From Actinopolymorpha cephalotaxi (GTDB lineage Bacteria; Actinomycetota; Actinomycetes; Propionibacteriales; Actinopolymorphaceae), in NCBI RefSeq assembly GCF_013408535.1, contig NZ_JACBZA010000001.1, positions 6,408,850-6,472,849 on the forward strand: a stretch of 64,000 nucleotides of DNA, written 5' to 3'. Below the pieces are notes generated by a model. The model was given only the letters and a program-made list of their open reading frames with translations. It was not told where the DNA came from and made no database searches. Position numbers and translations under genes: made by a program. This document shows, piece after piece, positions 1 through 8,466 of this stretch (within the stretch, counting starts at the first letter, position 1; each line of letters starts with the position of its first letter).

Positions 1-1
1 A

Positions 2-649
2 CAGGTCCGCGACCTGATCGAGTGGACGCGGAAGACGTTCGACGTGGAGGACGTGGAGTACACCTGGTCCGCGCAGGACTTCACCACCCCCGACCGCGTT
101 CCGTACGTCGGAGCGGCACCCGGCCACCGTTCGGTCTGGGTGGCCACCGGGTTCGGCAAGTGGGGACTGAGCAACGGATCCGCCGCCGCGGTGATGCTGG
201 TCGACGCCATGTCCGGCCGTTCCAACCCGTGGGCGTCGGCGTTCGACGCCCGCCGGATCGGCGACGTACGCGGAGTCGTGAAGACGGTCACCGACAACCT
301 GCACGTCGGCAGGGAGTTCGTCGGCGGCTACCTCGGTACGCCCGAGGCGCGGACGCTCGACCAGGTGCTCCCCGGTACCGGCGGGCTGATCCGGGTGGGC
401 GGGCAGGCGATGGGCGTCTACCGCGACCCGGCCGGCGCCCTGCACGGCGTACGCCCGACCTGCTCGCACCTGGGCTGCCGGCTGCACTGGAACGCGGCGG
501 AGACCAGCTGGGACTGCAACTGCCACGGCTCCCGGTTCGACCCCGACGGCGCCGTCCTCACCGGCCCCGCGACCAGCCCGCTCCAGCCGCGCGACCCGGA
601 GGCCACGGTGAACGCCCACGACAACCAGGACGCGGAGGACGTGGACTGA
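2..649 (+). CDS. FAD-dependent oxidoreductase with C-terminal Rieske domain (3' part)
   Basis: The frame is open from base 2, so the 5' end lies outside the window; 215 residues are visible. The first part matches the end of a DAO-type FAD oxidoreductase (PYVGAAPG, then ATGFGKWGLSNG, the usual glycine-rich FAD-contacting tail). The last 100 residues form a Rieske [2Fe-2S] domain with ligands C154-x-H156 and C172-x-x-H175. Proteins of this DAO-Rieske architecture are common in actinobacteria and are presumed to move electrons between FAD and a small iron-sulfur domain; the substrate is not known. No gene follows closely on the same strand. Confidence 0.85.
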   Translation, partial: QVRDLIEWTRKTFDVEDVEYTWSAQDFTTPDRVPYVGAAPGHRSVWVATGFGKWGLSNGSAAAVMLVDAMSGRSNPWASAFDARRIGDVRGVVKTVTDNLHVGREFVGGYLGTPEARTLDQVLPGTGGLIRVGGQAMGVYRDPAGALHGVRPTCSHLGCRLHWNAAETSWDCNCHGSRFDPDGAVLTGPATSPLQPRDPEATVNAHDNQDAEDVD

Positions 650-742
650 CGCCTCAGCCTCGACCGGGTGGACGAACTGCTGGAGCGGAGCGTCCCCAAC
701 GAGTCGGTCCCGCTACGCGAAGCGGTCGGGGAGCTTCTCGGG

Positions 743-1072
743 CTACTCCCCGGAGACGGCCATCTCGCCGAGCTCGGACCAGTCGTCCCCGGGTGCCGTG
801 ACGTTGACGATGCGCGGCGTCCGGGCGAGATGGGGCGGCAGCGTCCGCCGCGCCTCCTGGAAGTGCGCGGACTGCACGTGCGCCGCGCCCGCGTCGTCGT
901 CACGGAACGCCTCGACCAGGACGTACTCCGCCGGGTCGTCCAGGCTGCGCGACCAGTCGAACCACAGGCAGCCGGGCTCGCTCCGGGTCGCCTGGGTGAA
1001 GTCGGCGACGATCGCGGGCCACCGGTCGGCGTCCTCGGGTCGTACGTCGAACTTCGCGGTGATGAAGATCAT
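743..1072 (-). CDS. Antibiotic biosynthesis monooxygenase (ABM) domain protein
   Basis: 109 residues. The start is the ATG at 1072, preceded by a good GGGAGG ribosome site; the frame stays open upstream but without ABM similarity. The protein opens with MIFITAKFDVRPEDADRW and contains EPGCLWFDWSRS and VLVEAFRDDDAGAAH, matching the dimeric alpha/beta barrel of the ABM/YgiN family. These small proteins act as cofactor-free quinol monooxygenases or related oxygenases, or are of unknown substrate. It is read divergently from the YCII/sigma pair, with 181 bp between the starts. Confidence 0.85.
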   Translation of the reverse strand: MIFITAKFDVRPEDADRWPAIVADFTQATRSEPGCLWFDWSRSLDDPAEYVLVEAFRDDDAGAAHVQSAHFQEARRTLPPHLARTPRIVNVTAPGDDWSELGEMAVSGE

Positions 1073-1253
1073 GGGTCGCCTCCCGTGTCCGGTTTGTTCG
1101 TCACGCCACACCGTAGCGGGGAGACCCGACACCCGAGGTCGCCGGAAAAATGGTGCGCGATCCTGGTCGGAGCTGTCCGAGTGGCCGCGGCGGCCTCGAC
1201 GTCCCGGGTGAGCGGCGCCGGACCCCGGCGTCTCGCCGAGAGGGAGTGAACCC

Positions 1254-1670
1254 ATGAAGTACATGATCCTGACGTACGCCTCACAGCAGGACTACGACGG
1301 CATGGCCGGCAAGGGCGGGGACCAGCCGGCCTGGTCGGAGGAGGACTTCGCCGCGATGGGCGCGTTCATGGAGAAGTTCAACGCCGACCTCGCGGCGTCC
1401 GGTGAGCTGGTCGAGACGCGCGGCCTGGACGCGCCGGTGCACACCCGGAGGCTGGGGTCGAGGGACGGCCGGCCGGTGGTGACGGACGGGCCGTACGCCG
1501 AGACCCAGGAGGTGCTGGCCGGCTACTGGATCGTGGAGTGCGACAGTTTCGACCGGGCCACCGAGCTCGCCGCCCGGCTGGCCGACTGCCCGGGGCCGGA
1601 GCACGTCCGGGCCACCGCGTACGCCGACGTCCGGCCGTTGGTGGAGTCACGGTCCGAGCTGGAGGCGTGA
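1254..1670 (+). CDS. YCII-related / DGPF domain protein
   Basis: 138 residues, the usual family length, starting at the ATG after GAGAGGGAG. It begins MKYMILTYASQQDYDG and carries VVTDGPYAETQEVLAGYWIVE, the DGPF/YCII signature (here DGPYAE). Proteins of this family have a dimeric ferredoxin-like fold and unknown biochemistry. In actinobacteria and proteobacteria they sit directly upstream of sigma factors of group ECF42, exactly as here, where the sigma gene begins 3 bp after this stop. The two are almost certainly co-transcribed and functionally linked, but how the DGPF protein affects the sigma factor is not settled. Confidence 0.9.
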   Translation: MKYMILTYASQQDYDGMAGKGGDQPAWSEEDFAAMGAFMEKFNADLAASGELVETRGLDAPVHTRRLGSRDGRPVVTDGPYAETQEVLAGYWIVECDSFDRATELAARLADCPGPEHVRATAYADVRPLVESRSELEA

Positions 1671-1673
1671 GCG

Positions 1674-2915
1674 GTGACCGAGCTCGAGGACCTGCTGCGC
1701 ACGCTGGCGCCGCGGGTCCTCGGCGCGGTCGTCCGTAGGTACGGCCACTTCGACACCGCCGAGGACGCCACCCAGGAGGCGCTGCTGGCCGCCGCCACCC
1801 GGTGGCCGGTCGACGGTGTGCCGGACGACCCGCGGGCCTGGCTGGTGACGGTCGCCTCCCGCCGGCTCACCGACCTGCTGCGCAACGAGCAGGCCCGGCG
1901 CCAGCGCGAGGACACCGTCGCATCCTGGGTGCTGCCCGACCAGTGGCTGGCTCCACCCGCCGACCGGAGCGCGTCCGACACCGACGACTCGCTGATCCTG
2001 CTGTTCATGTGCTGCCACCCGGCGCTGTCGGCGGAGGGCAAGATCGCGTTGACGCTGCGCGCCGTCGGCGGGCTGACCACGGCGGAGGTGGCCCGGGCGT
2101 TCCTCGTCTCCGAACAGACCATGGCCCGCCGGATCGGCCGGGCCAAGCAGCGCATTCGTGACAGCGGTGTGGCGTTCGGCATCCCGGCCGGTGCCGCGCG
2201 GGACGACCGGCTGGCCGCCGTGCTGCACGTGCTCTACCTGATCTTCAACGAGGGATACGCGAGTACGTCCGGCCCCAGCCTGCACCGCGTGGAGCTCGCC
2301 ACCGAGGCGATCCGGCTGGCCCGGATGGTGCACCGGCTGCTGCCCGGCGACGGCGAGGTGGCCGGGCTGCTGGCGCTGATGCTGCTCACCGACGCCCGGC
2401 GGGCAGCGCGGGTCGGGCCGCACGGCGAGCTCGTCCCGATGGACGAACAGGACGGCGGCCGCTGGAACGCCGGGCAGATCGCCGAGGGGGTACGCCTGGT
2501 CACCGCCGCCTTGCCGCGCGGCCACACCGGGCCGTACCAACTGCAGGCCGCGATCGCCGCACTCCACGACGAGGCGCCCAGCTACGAGGAGACCGACTGG
2601 CCGCAGATCGCCGCGTTGTACGGCCTGCTGCGCAGGATCTCCGACAACCCGATGGTCGCGCTGAACCATGCCGTCGCGGTGGCCATGGTGGAAGGGCCGC
2701 GCGCCGGTCTGTCGCTGGTCGGGGCGCTGGAGTCCGACGTACGACTGGCGCAGGACCATCGGTTGCACGCGGTCCGGGGGCATCTGCTGGAACGCGACGG
2801 CGATCCGGCCGGCGCCCGGACGGCCTACCTCGCCGCCGCGGACCTCACCTCCAGTCTTCCCCGGCAGCGATATCTGCGGGCCCGCGCCGCCCGACTGGCC
2901 GACGTCGCCGAGTGA
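1674..2915 (+). CDS. RNA polymerase sigma factor, ECF42-type with long C-terminal extension
   Basis: 413 residues with a GTG start 3 bp after the YCII gene. Region 2 lies in the first 90 residues (GHFDTAEDATQEALLAA, WLVTVASRRLTDLLR) and region 4 at about 125-180 (LTLRAVGGLTTAEVARAF, ARRIGRAKQRI). A further 230-residue helical extension follows (LHVLYLIFNEGY, LNHAVAVAMVEGP), predicted to be TPR-like and diagnostic of the ECF42 group. No anti-sigma gene is adjacent. In this group the C-terminal extension rather than an anti-sigma factor is thought to control activity. The target promoters are unknown; the YCII gene itself is a likely target. Confidence 0.9.
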   Translation: MTELEDLLRTLAPRVLGAVVRRYGHFDTAEDATQEALLAAATRWPVDGVPDDPRAWLVTVASRRLTDLLRNEQARRQREDTVASWVLPDQWLAPPADRSASDTDDSLILLFMCCHPALSAEGKIALTLRAVGGLTTAEVARAFLVSEQTMARRIGRAKQRIRDSGVAFGIPAGAARDDRLAAVLHVLYLIFNEGYASTSGPSLHRVELATEAIRLARMVHRLLPGDGEVAGLLALMLLTDARRAARVGPHGELVPMDEQDGGRWNAGQIAEGVRLVTAALPRGHTGPYQLQAAIAALHDEAPSYEETDWPQIAALYGLLRRISDNPMVALNHAVAVAMVEGPRAGLSLVGALESDVRLAQDHRLHAVRGHLLERDGDPAGARTAYLAAADLTSSLPRQRYLRARAARLADVAE

Positions 2916-2955
2916 CCTGCGCCGCGTTGTCGGCGGCGTCGCCTACGCTGCGGGC

Positions 2956-3933
2956 ATGACGTCGGAGGAGACGCGTGAGGGTGTGTCGCTGACCAACCTC
3001 GACCAGCCGTTGTTCGACGGTGCGGACGCGACCAAGCGTGATCTCGTCGACTACCTCGACGCCGTGGGCGACAGGCTCGTCGCCGAGCTGGCCGGCCGGC
3101 CGTTGTCGGTGGTGCGGGTGCTGCGCGGGCAGTCGCCGTTCATGCAGAAGAACCTCCCGAAGTACACCCCCTCGTGGGTGCGCAGCGTCGAGGTGTGGGC
3201 GGAGGCCTCCAAGCGGAAGATCCGGTACGCCCTGTGTGACGACCGCCGCACGCTGCTGTGGTTCGGCAACCAGCGCGCTATCGAATACCACCCCACGCTG
3301 TCCCGCGCCGACAGCGTCACGCATCCCACCGCCCTGATTCTCGACATCGACCCGCCGGAGGGCGACGATCTCGCCGCGGGGTTCGGGCTGGCGGTGGCGG
3401 CGGCGAAGCTGGTCCGGCAGGCGCTGGCCGACGACGGGCTGGCCGGCGCGGTGAAGACCAGCGGCGCCAAGGGCCTGCACGTGGTCGTCCCGCTCGCGCA
3501 GGGGCAGGACGTGTGGGACGTCGCGGCGGCGACCCGGGCGCTCGCCGTGCGGGCCGAGCGACTCGATCCGTCCGTGGCGACCACCGCGTTCATCCGCGAG
3601 GACCGGGCCGGAAAGGTGTTCCTCGACTCGACCCGCGCCGGCGGGGCCACCGTCGTCGCGGCGTACAGCCCCCGGCTCCGGCCGGGCGTTCCGGTGTCCT
3701 ACCCAGTCGGCTGGGACGTGCTCGACGACATCGTCCCCGGCGACTTCACCATCCACACCGTGCCGGAGCTGATCGGCACGAGCGACCCGTGGGTGGAGCA
3801 GTTGCCGGCTCCGCAGACGCTGCCCGCCGACCTCGTTGCCGAGGGGCACACGATCCCGGTGGCCAGGGTCCAGGCGATGCACGAGGGCAAGCGCCGCGCC
3901 CGCGCCCGGCGCGGTGAGTCGACGGAGACGTAG
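2956..3933 (+). CDS. LigD-type DNA polymerase/primase domain protein, stand-alone
   Basis: 325 residues from the ATG at 2956. This is the archaeo-eukaryotic primase fold of the polymerase domain of LigD: LILDIDPPEGDDL supplies the two metal-binding aspartates, SGAKGLHVVVPL the nucleotide-binding segment, and VFLDSTRAGGATVVAAYSPR the third acidic region. There is no ligase or nuclease domain and no ku gene nearby, so it is one of the separate PolDom proteins that actinobacteria carry besides LigD. It may fill gaps or extend ends during non-homologous end joining or base excision repair. It converges with helD, with 9 bp between stops. Confidence 0.88.
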   Translation: MTSEETREGVSLTNLDQPLFDGADATKRDLVDYLDAVGDRLVAELAGRPLSVVRVLRGQSPFMQKNLPKYTPSWVRSVEVWAEASKRKIRYALCDDRRTLLWFGNQRAIEYHPTLSRADSVTHPTALILDIDPPEGDDLAAGFGLAVAAAKLVRQALADDGLAGAVKTSGAKGLHVVVPLAQGQDVWDVAAATRALAVRAERLDPSVATTAFIREDRAGKVFLDSTRAGGATVVAAYSPRLRPGVPVSYPVGWDVLDDIVPGDFTIHTVPELIGTSDPWVEQLPAPQTLPADLVAEGHTIPVARVQAMHEGKRRARARRGESTET

Positions 3934-3942
3934 AGGTAGACG

Positions 3943-6141
3943 TCAACCAGCGGTTGCGGCGCCGCGGAGTTCGGCCGGCAGCGGTTCGGCGTGCACGACG
4001 TGCAGGCTGGTGACCGCCCGGGTGAGCACGACGTACAGCCGGGCCAGCCCGCGCGGCTCGGCCGCCACGATCCCGGCCGGCTCGGCGACCACCACCGCGT
4101 CGAACTCCAGCCCCTTGGCCAGCATCGCGGGTACGCACACCAGCCGGTCCGTCTCCATCGCGTCGTCTGCGCCGCCGAGCAGCGCGGACGGCAGGCCCCT
4201 GTCCAGCAGGCCCGCCCGGAGCTCGTCCACGTCGGCGTCCGCCGCGATCATCGCCACCGAACCCTCACCACCCAGGGCGTTCCGGCAGGCGTCCGCGAGG
4301 CTGTCAAGAAAGCCTTGACGGCCGGCCGACGTCACGGGGATGACCCGTAGCGCGCCCGGCAGGGAACGAAATCCCGTTGGCCGGCCCAGGGCGGGCGCGA
4401 TCGTCGGCAGCAGCCGGGCCGCGAAGTCGATGATCTCGCCCGGCACCCGGAACCCCCGCTCCAGCTCGACCAGCCGGGTGTCGTGCATCTCCAGGTGCTC
4501 GAAGACCTGCTCCCACGAACCCGTCGTCGCGGGTGACGTCGCCTGGGCGAGATCGCCGAGCACGGTCGCGGAGCCGGTACGGCAGCGCCGGCCGAGTGCC
4601 CGCAGCTGCATGGCCGACAGGTCCTGCGCCTCGTCCACCACCAGGTGGCCGAGCGAACCCGCCCGGCGTTCGATCAGGTCGGTGAGCTCGTCGAGCAGCA
4701 CCAGGTCGGCCGGCGACCACTTCGCCGACTTCGCCGACCGTGGGGGTTTGCGCCAGGCCAGGGCGATCCGCTCGTCCTCGGTGAGGTCGGTCCCGGCCGC
4801 GAGCTCGAGGAACGCGGCGTCGGACAGCAGCCGGAACAGCACCTGCTCCGGCGTCACCTTCGGCCACACCTGGTCGACCAGCACCTTGACCGGCCTCGAC
4901 CGGGCCACCGCGTTCTGCACCCGGTCGTCGGGCGACTCGCCGCGGCGTTCCATCAGCACCAGCACCTCGTGCGCGATCCGCTGGGCGAGAGAGTTGCGTC
5001 CGGGCGCGTAGCGGGTCGTACCACGCAGCGACTCGACGATCTCTGCGACGGCGTAGTCGTGCACGCGGTAGCGGTTGGATCCCTTGGTGTAAAGGATTCC
5101 CTCGGCCGGCGTACCGACGTACGTCCACAGCGCGCGGAGCAGGACCGCCGCCATCCGGGCGTCGCCCTTGAGCTGCTCCGCCCGCGGGTCTTCGGTGCCG
5201 GCCGTGCCGACGGCGTTCGCGGTGCCGGTCTGGCCGAGCAACTCCTCGACCGTGGTCTGGCGTACGTCGACCTCACCGAGGGCGGGCAGCACCTTGCGGA
5301 TGTAGGAGAGGAACGAGCGGTTCGGCCCGACGATGACGACGCCGCCGCGGCGCAGGCGTTCGCGTTCGGTGTAGAGCAGGTAGGCGATCCGGTGCAGCCC
5401 GATCGCCGTCTTGCCGGTGCCCGGTGCGCCCTGCACGCAGATCGACGGCTGCAGCGGCGCGCGGACCAGGTCGTCCTGCTCGGGTTGGATGGTGGCGACG
5501 ATGTCGCGCATCGGTCCGGTGCGTGGGCGTTCGATCACGGCCCGCAGGAAGGCGTCCGCACGAGGGTCGCCCGCCTCGCCCGCCGTTGTGTCCGTACCGT
5601 CGAGGATCTCGTCGTCGTAGGCGGTCAGGTCGGCCGCGTCGGAGAAACCGTAGCGGCGGCGCCGGTGGACGTGCTGCCGGTCGGTACGGGTGGCGCGGTA
5701 GAACGGGACCGAGACGCGCGCCCGCCAGTCGATCACCAGTGGCGTACCCACCTCGTCGTGCACGTGCCGGCGGCCGATGTGGATCCGGTCGCCCGCCTCC
5801 GCGACGGTCCCGGCGTCGTAGTCGATCCGGCCGAAGAACAGCGGCACGTCGGGCAGGTCGACCAGGGACTGGGCGCGCAGCCAGCGGGCGCGCAGGTTCG
5901 ACTCGTTGGTGAAGCGTTCGTCGTTGTCCTCGCCGCCGATCAGCGGCGTCTCGGTGTCCACGACGTCGGCGTGCATGCGCCGCAGGGCCGCACGGGCGTC
6001 GTCCAGAAACCCGCGCTCCGCCCGTAGCTCCGGGTCGTACGGCCTGCCGGGACCAGTGGGATCGGTGGGACGAGTGGGATCGGTGGGGTCGGCGCCGGTG
6101 GCGGATTCGGACCGGCCGGCTGCGGTGGTGACGGACTTCAT
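3943..6141 (-). CDS. helD: HelD-like UvrD/Rep-family helicase (RNA polymerase recycling factor)
   Basis: 732 residues from the ATG at 6141, with an AGAGGAG ribosome site 11 bp upstream. The frame is open far upstream, but that part is not conserved. The N-terminus holds the helical arm that enters RNA polymerase (residues 40-95), then Walker A GAPGTGKTAIGLH at 238-250, motif LVVDEAQDLSAMQLRALGRR near 505, GDLAQATSP, and the C-terminal helicase motifs LAKGLEFDAVVV and RLYVVLTRAV. HelD removes stalled RNA polymerase from DNA, and some actinobacterial forms protect against rifamycins. Residues 18-35 are a DPT/RPT-rich repeat likely to be a disordered linker. Confidence 0.88.
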   Translation of the reverse strand: MKSVTTAAGRSESATGADPTDPTRPTDPTGPGRPYDPELRAERGFLDDARAALRRMHADVVDTETPLIGGEDNDERFTNESNLRARWLRAQSLVDLPDVPLFFGRIDYDAGTVAEAGDRIHIGRRHVHDEVGTPLVIDWRARVSVPFYRATRTDRQHVHRRRRYGFSDAADLTAYDDEILDGTDTTAGEAGDPRADAFLRAVIERPRTGPMRDIVATIQPEQDDLVRAPLQPSICVQGAPGTGKTAIGLHRIAYLLYTERERLRRGGVVIVGPNRSFLSYIRKVLPALGEVDVRQTTVEELLGQTGTANAVGTAGTEDPRAEQLKGDARMAAVLLRALWTYVGTPAEGILYTKGSNRYRVHDYAVAEIVESLRGTTRYAPGRNSLAQRIAHEVLVLMERRGESPDDRVQNAVARSRPVKVLVDQVWPKVTPEQVLFRLLSDAAFLELAAGTDLTEDERIALAWRKPPRSAKSAKWSPADLVLLDELTDLIERRAGSLGHLVVDEAQDLSAMQLRALGRRCRTGSATVLGDLAQATSPATTGSWEQVFEHLEMHDTRLVELERGFRVPGEIIDFAARLLPTIAPALGRPTGFRSLPGALRVIPVTSAGRQGFLDSLADACRNALGGEGSVAMIAADADVDELRAGLLDRGLPSALLGGADDAMETDRLVCVPAMLAKGLEFDAVVVAEPAGIVAAEPRGLARLYVVLTRAVTSLHVVHAEPLPAELRGAATAG

Positions 6142-6471
6142 CAGGGCCTGGGCTCCTCTGGTCGTGAGGACGAAGAGATCGGCGGCCGTCGACGAGGGTC
6201 CCGCCCCGGAGTGAGAAGGTCCGGTTCGATTCGATCCTTCGAGGATTACTCGAGAGCCACCCAGGAAGCCCGGTGACGCTACCAGGGCGGTTGCCGTCCC
6301 GCCACCGGTTATTCGCGCCCGGCCGATGGGTAGCTCGCACTGTGGCGGACAACTCCAGCTCTGCCCGCCGCGCGCCCGCGTCCGGCTGCTCCCGTCAGCC
6401 GGGCGCGGCGCACTTTCGCCGGACGCGGCGTACTTCCGTTCGGGCTTCGCGGACTTCGGTCGGGCACCAGG
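6142..6471. other. 330-bp intergenic region between helD and phoD
   Basis: Two genes are read outward from here, so both promoters should lie inside. The visible structure is a 13-bp inverted repeat ATCCTTCGAGGAT at 6234-6246 and three imperfect copies of a ~20-bp unit around GCGGCGYACTTYCG at about 6404-6462, directly in front of the phosphatase gene. A GGTTCGATTC word at about 6223 looks like a tRNA T-arm, but no acceptor or anticodon arm surrounds it. I cannot place a convincing -35/-10 pair and see no rifamycin-associated element. Confidence 0.4.
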
Positions 6472-8094
6472 GTGAGTTGGTCCACGCACGCGCGCGCAGC
6501 GAACTCCCCACCGGGGCGGCTGTCCCGGCGACGGTTCCTGGGCTTCGGCGGAGGCGGTGCCGCCGCGGTGCTGCTCGGCACCGGGGTGTTCGTCGAGAAC
6601 TCCGTGTCGTCCCTCCCGCTCGGTGGCGCCGACCCCTTCACTCTCGGCGTCGCCTCCGGTGACCCGGCGCCGGACGGGATGGTGCTGTGGACCCGGCTGG
6701 CGCCGGTGCCGCTGGCGGCCGACGGCAGCGGCGGGATGCCGCCGAGACCCGTGCGGGTGGAGTACGAAGTGGCCGCCGACGACCGGTTCGCCCGCGTCGT
6801 CCGCCGCGGCCGGGTGGTGGCCACCCCCGAACTCGGCCATTCGGTGCATCCGGAGGTCGGCGGCCTGGAACCCGACCGGGTGTACTACTACCGGTTCCGG
6901 GTCGGCGGGGCGCTCTCCCCGGTCGGGCGGACGAGGACGACGCCGCTCGCCTCGTCCTCGCCGCGGGAGCTCAGCTTCGCGTTCGCCAGCTGTCAGACCT
7001 GGCAGGACGGCTACTTCACCGCGTACGACCATCTGGCGCGGGAGGACCTCGACCTGGTGGTCCATCTGGGCGACTACATCTACGAGCACGTGCCCGACCG
7101 TGACCGGCGGGGAAAGATCGGCGAGGCGTCGCTGCGCACCGAGGTCTTCGACCTGCCCGGCTACCGGCTGCAGTACGCGCTCTACAAGTCAGAGGCGCCG
7201 CTGCGGGCCGCGCACGCGCGCTTCCCGTGGATCGTGACGCTGGACGACCACGAGGTGGAGGACGACTGGGCCGGCGACCATCCCGGAGTCACCCCGGTGC
7301 CGGACGCGGATCCGGTCGCGTTCCGCCGGCGGCGGGCGGCGGGGTTCCAGGCGATGTACGAGAACCAGCCGATGCGGCACACCCAGTTGCCGTCCGGCCC
7401 GGCGATGCGCCTGCACCGGCGGTTGGCGTACGGACGGCTGGTCGACCTCACCATGCTGGACACCCGGCAGTACCGCGACGACCAGCCCTGCGGAGGCGGG
7501 CGGGAGGCCGGCTGCACCGGGCGGTTCGCCGCCGGCCGGACCATCCTCGGCACCCGGCAGCGGGCATGGCTGCTGAACGGGTTCGCGACCTCCCCGGCCC
7601 GGTGGCAGGTGCTCGGCAACCAGGTCCCGATGGGGCAGGGCGATCTTGCTCCCGGTCCGGCGACGAAGGTGTCGCTGGACGCGTGGGACGGCTACGTCGC
7701 CGACCGCAACCGCGTGCTCGCCGCCGCCCGGAACGCCGGTGTGCGGAACCTCGTGGTGATCACCGGCGACCGGCACCGCAACCACGCCATGGACCTCAGA
7801 GCCGACTACGCCGATCCCGAGTCGCCGACCGTGGGCGCGGAGTTCGTCGGCACGTCCGTCACCACCCGCGGCGACGGTGCGGAGGTGGACGCGCGGGGAC
7901 GGCTGATGCTCGCCTCGAACCCGGACCTGAAGTTCTACAACGCCCGCCGGGGCTACGTCCGGGTGCACGTGGACCGGGAGCGGTGGCGGACGGACTTCCG
8001 GGTGCTGCCGTACGTCACCCGGCCTGGCGCGCCGGTCAGCACCCGTGCCACCTGGGTGGTGGAGGACCGCCGGCCCGGCGTCCAGGAGGGCTGA
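6472..8094 (+). CDS. phoD: PhoD-family alkaline phosphatase / phosphodiesterase, Tat-exported
   Basis: 540 residues from a GTG start. The Tat signal is clear: SRRRFLGFGGGGAAAVLLG at residues 17-35. The PhoD N-domain follows (DPFTLGVASGDPAPDGMVLWTRL, a fibronectin-like segment ending VYYYRFRVGG), then the metallophosphatase core: FASCQTW, HLGDYIYEH, TLDDHEVEDDW, LDTRQYRDDQP, LGNQVPMGQG and VITGDRHRNHAM. PhoD enzymes release phosphate from diesters such as teichoic acid outside the membrane and use calcium and iron. The gene is probably phosphate-regulated, but I cannot identify a PHO box. It converges with the DUF1905 gene. Confidence 0.9.
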   Translation: MSWSTHARAANSPPGRLSRRRFLGFGGGGAAAVLLGTGVFVENSVSSLPLGGADPFTLGVASGDPAPDGMVLWTRLAPVPLAADGSGGMPPRPVRVEYEVAADDRFARVVRRGRVVATPELGHSVHPEVGGLEPDRVYYYRFRVGGALSPVGRTRTTPLASSSPRELSFAFASCQTWQDGYFTAYDHLAREDLDLVVHLGDYIYEHVPDRDRRGKIGEASLRTEVFDLPGYRLQYALYKSEAPLRAAHARFPWIVTLDDHEVEDDWAGDHPGVTPVPDADPVAFRRRRAAGFQAMYENQPMRHTQLPSGPAMRLHRRLAYGRLVDLTMLDTRQYRDDQPCGGGREAGCTGRFAAGRTILGTRQRAWLLNGFATSPARWQVLGNQVPMGQGDLAPGPATKVSLDAWDGYVADRNRVLAAARNAGVRNLVVITGDRHRNHAMDLRADYADPESPTVGAEFVGTSVTTRGDGAEVDARGRLMLASNPDLKFYNARRGYVRVHVDRERWRTDFRVLPYVTRPGAPVSTRATWVVEDRRPGVQEG

Positions 8095-8105
8095 ACCGGC
8101 TGAAC

Positions 8106-8375
8106 TCAGTCCGTGATCCGCTCCAGCAGGTGGACGGTCACGGTGTCGCCCGCGTGCTTGCCGATGGCCACGCGTACGTCGGACTTCACCGGCAGCTTGT
8201 GCCGCCCGTCGCCGAGCGGCATGAACGAGCTCCGGAACGGGTGTCCGTCGATCGTGCCGCGCACCTTCACCAGTCCTTTGGTGCCGAAGTAGTCCACCGA
8301 CTCCGGCCAGACGAGATAGGTCCAGCCTCCCTTCGCCGGGCTCTTCTCCAACGTGGCCTCGAAGTGCTTGTCCAT
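8106..8375 (-). CDS. DUF1905 domain protein
   Basis: 89 residues, starting at the ATG at 8375 behind AGGAGG (revcomp of cctcct at 8384-8389). The sequence ([57 protein letters not shown]) matches the DUF1905 beta-barrel family, often annotated as domain of unknown function 1905. The family is sometimes fused to a YdeI/OmpD-associated domain, which is absent here. Function unknown. It is the gene downstream of the GntR-TetR regulator on the same strand, with 91 bp between them, so read-through is possible. Confidence 0.8.
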   Translation of the reverse strand: MDKHFEATLEKSPAKGGWTYLVWPESVDYFGTKGLVKVRGTIDGHPFRSSFMPLGDGRHKLPVKSDVRVAIGKHAGDTVTVHLLERITD

Positions 8376-8466
8376 CGCCTGGTCCTCCTGCTGGTCGTAC
8401 GGTGCCCGTGGCGCCGGGGCGCGCCGGTGGCGTCGCCCACCTTCAGACCTGCTGTCGGCTCGGAAC

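Noticed and set aside
6215..6245. tRNA-like T-arm word GGTTCGATTC upstream of helD
   Set aside because: No acceptor stem, D-arm or anticodon arm around it.
6142..6300. Rifamycin-associated element before helD
   Set aside because: I looked for the conserved element and saw no match, so rifamycin control of this copy is not supported.
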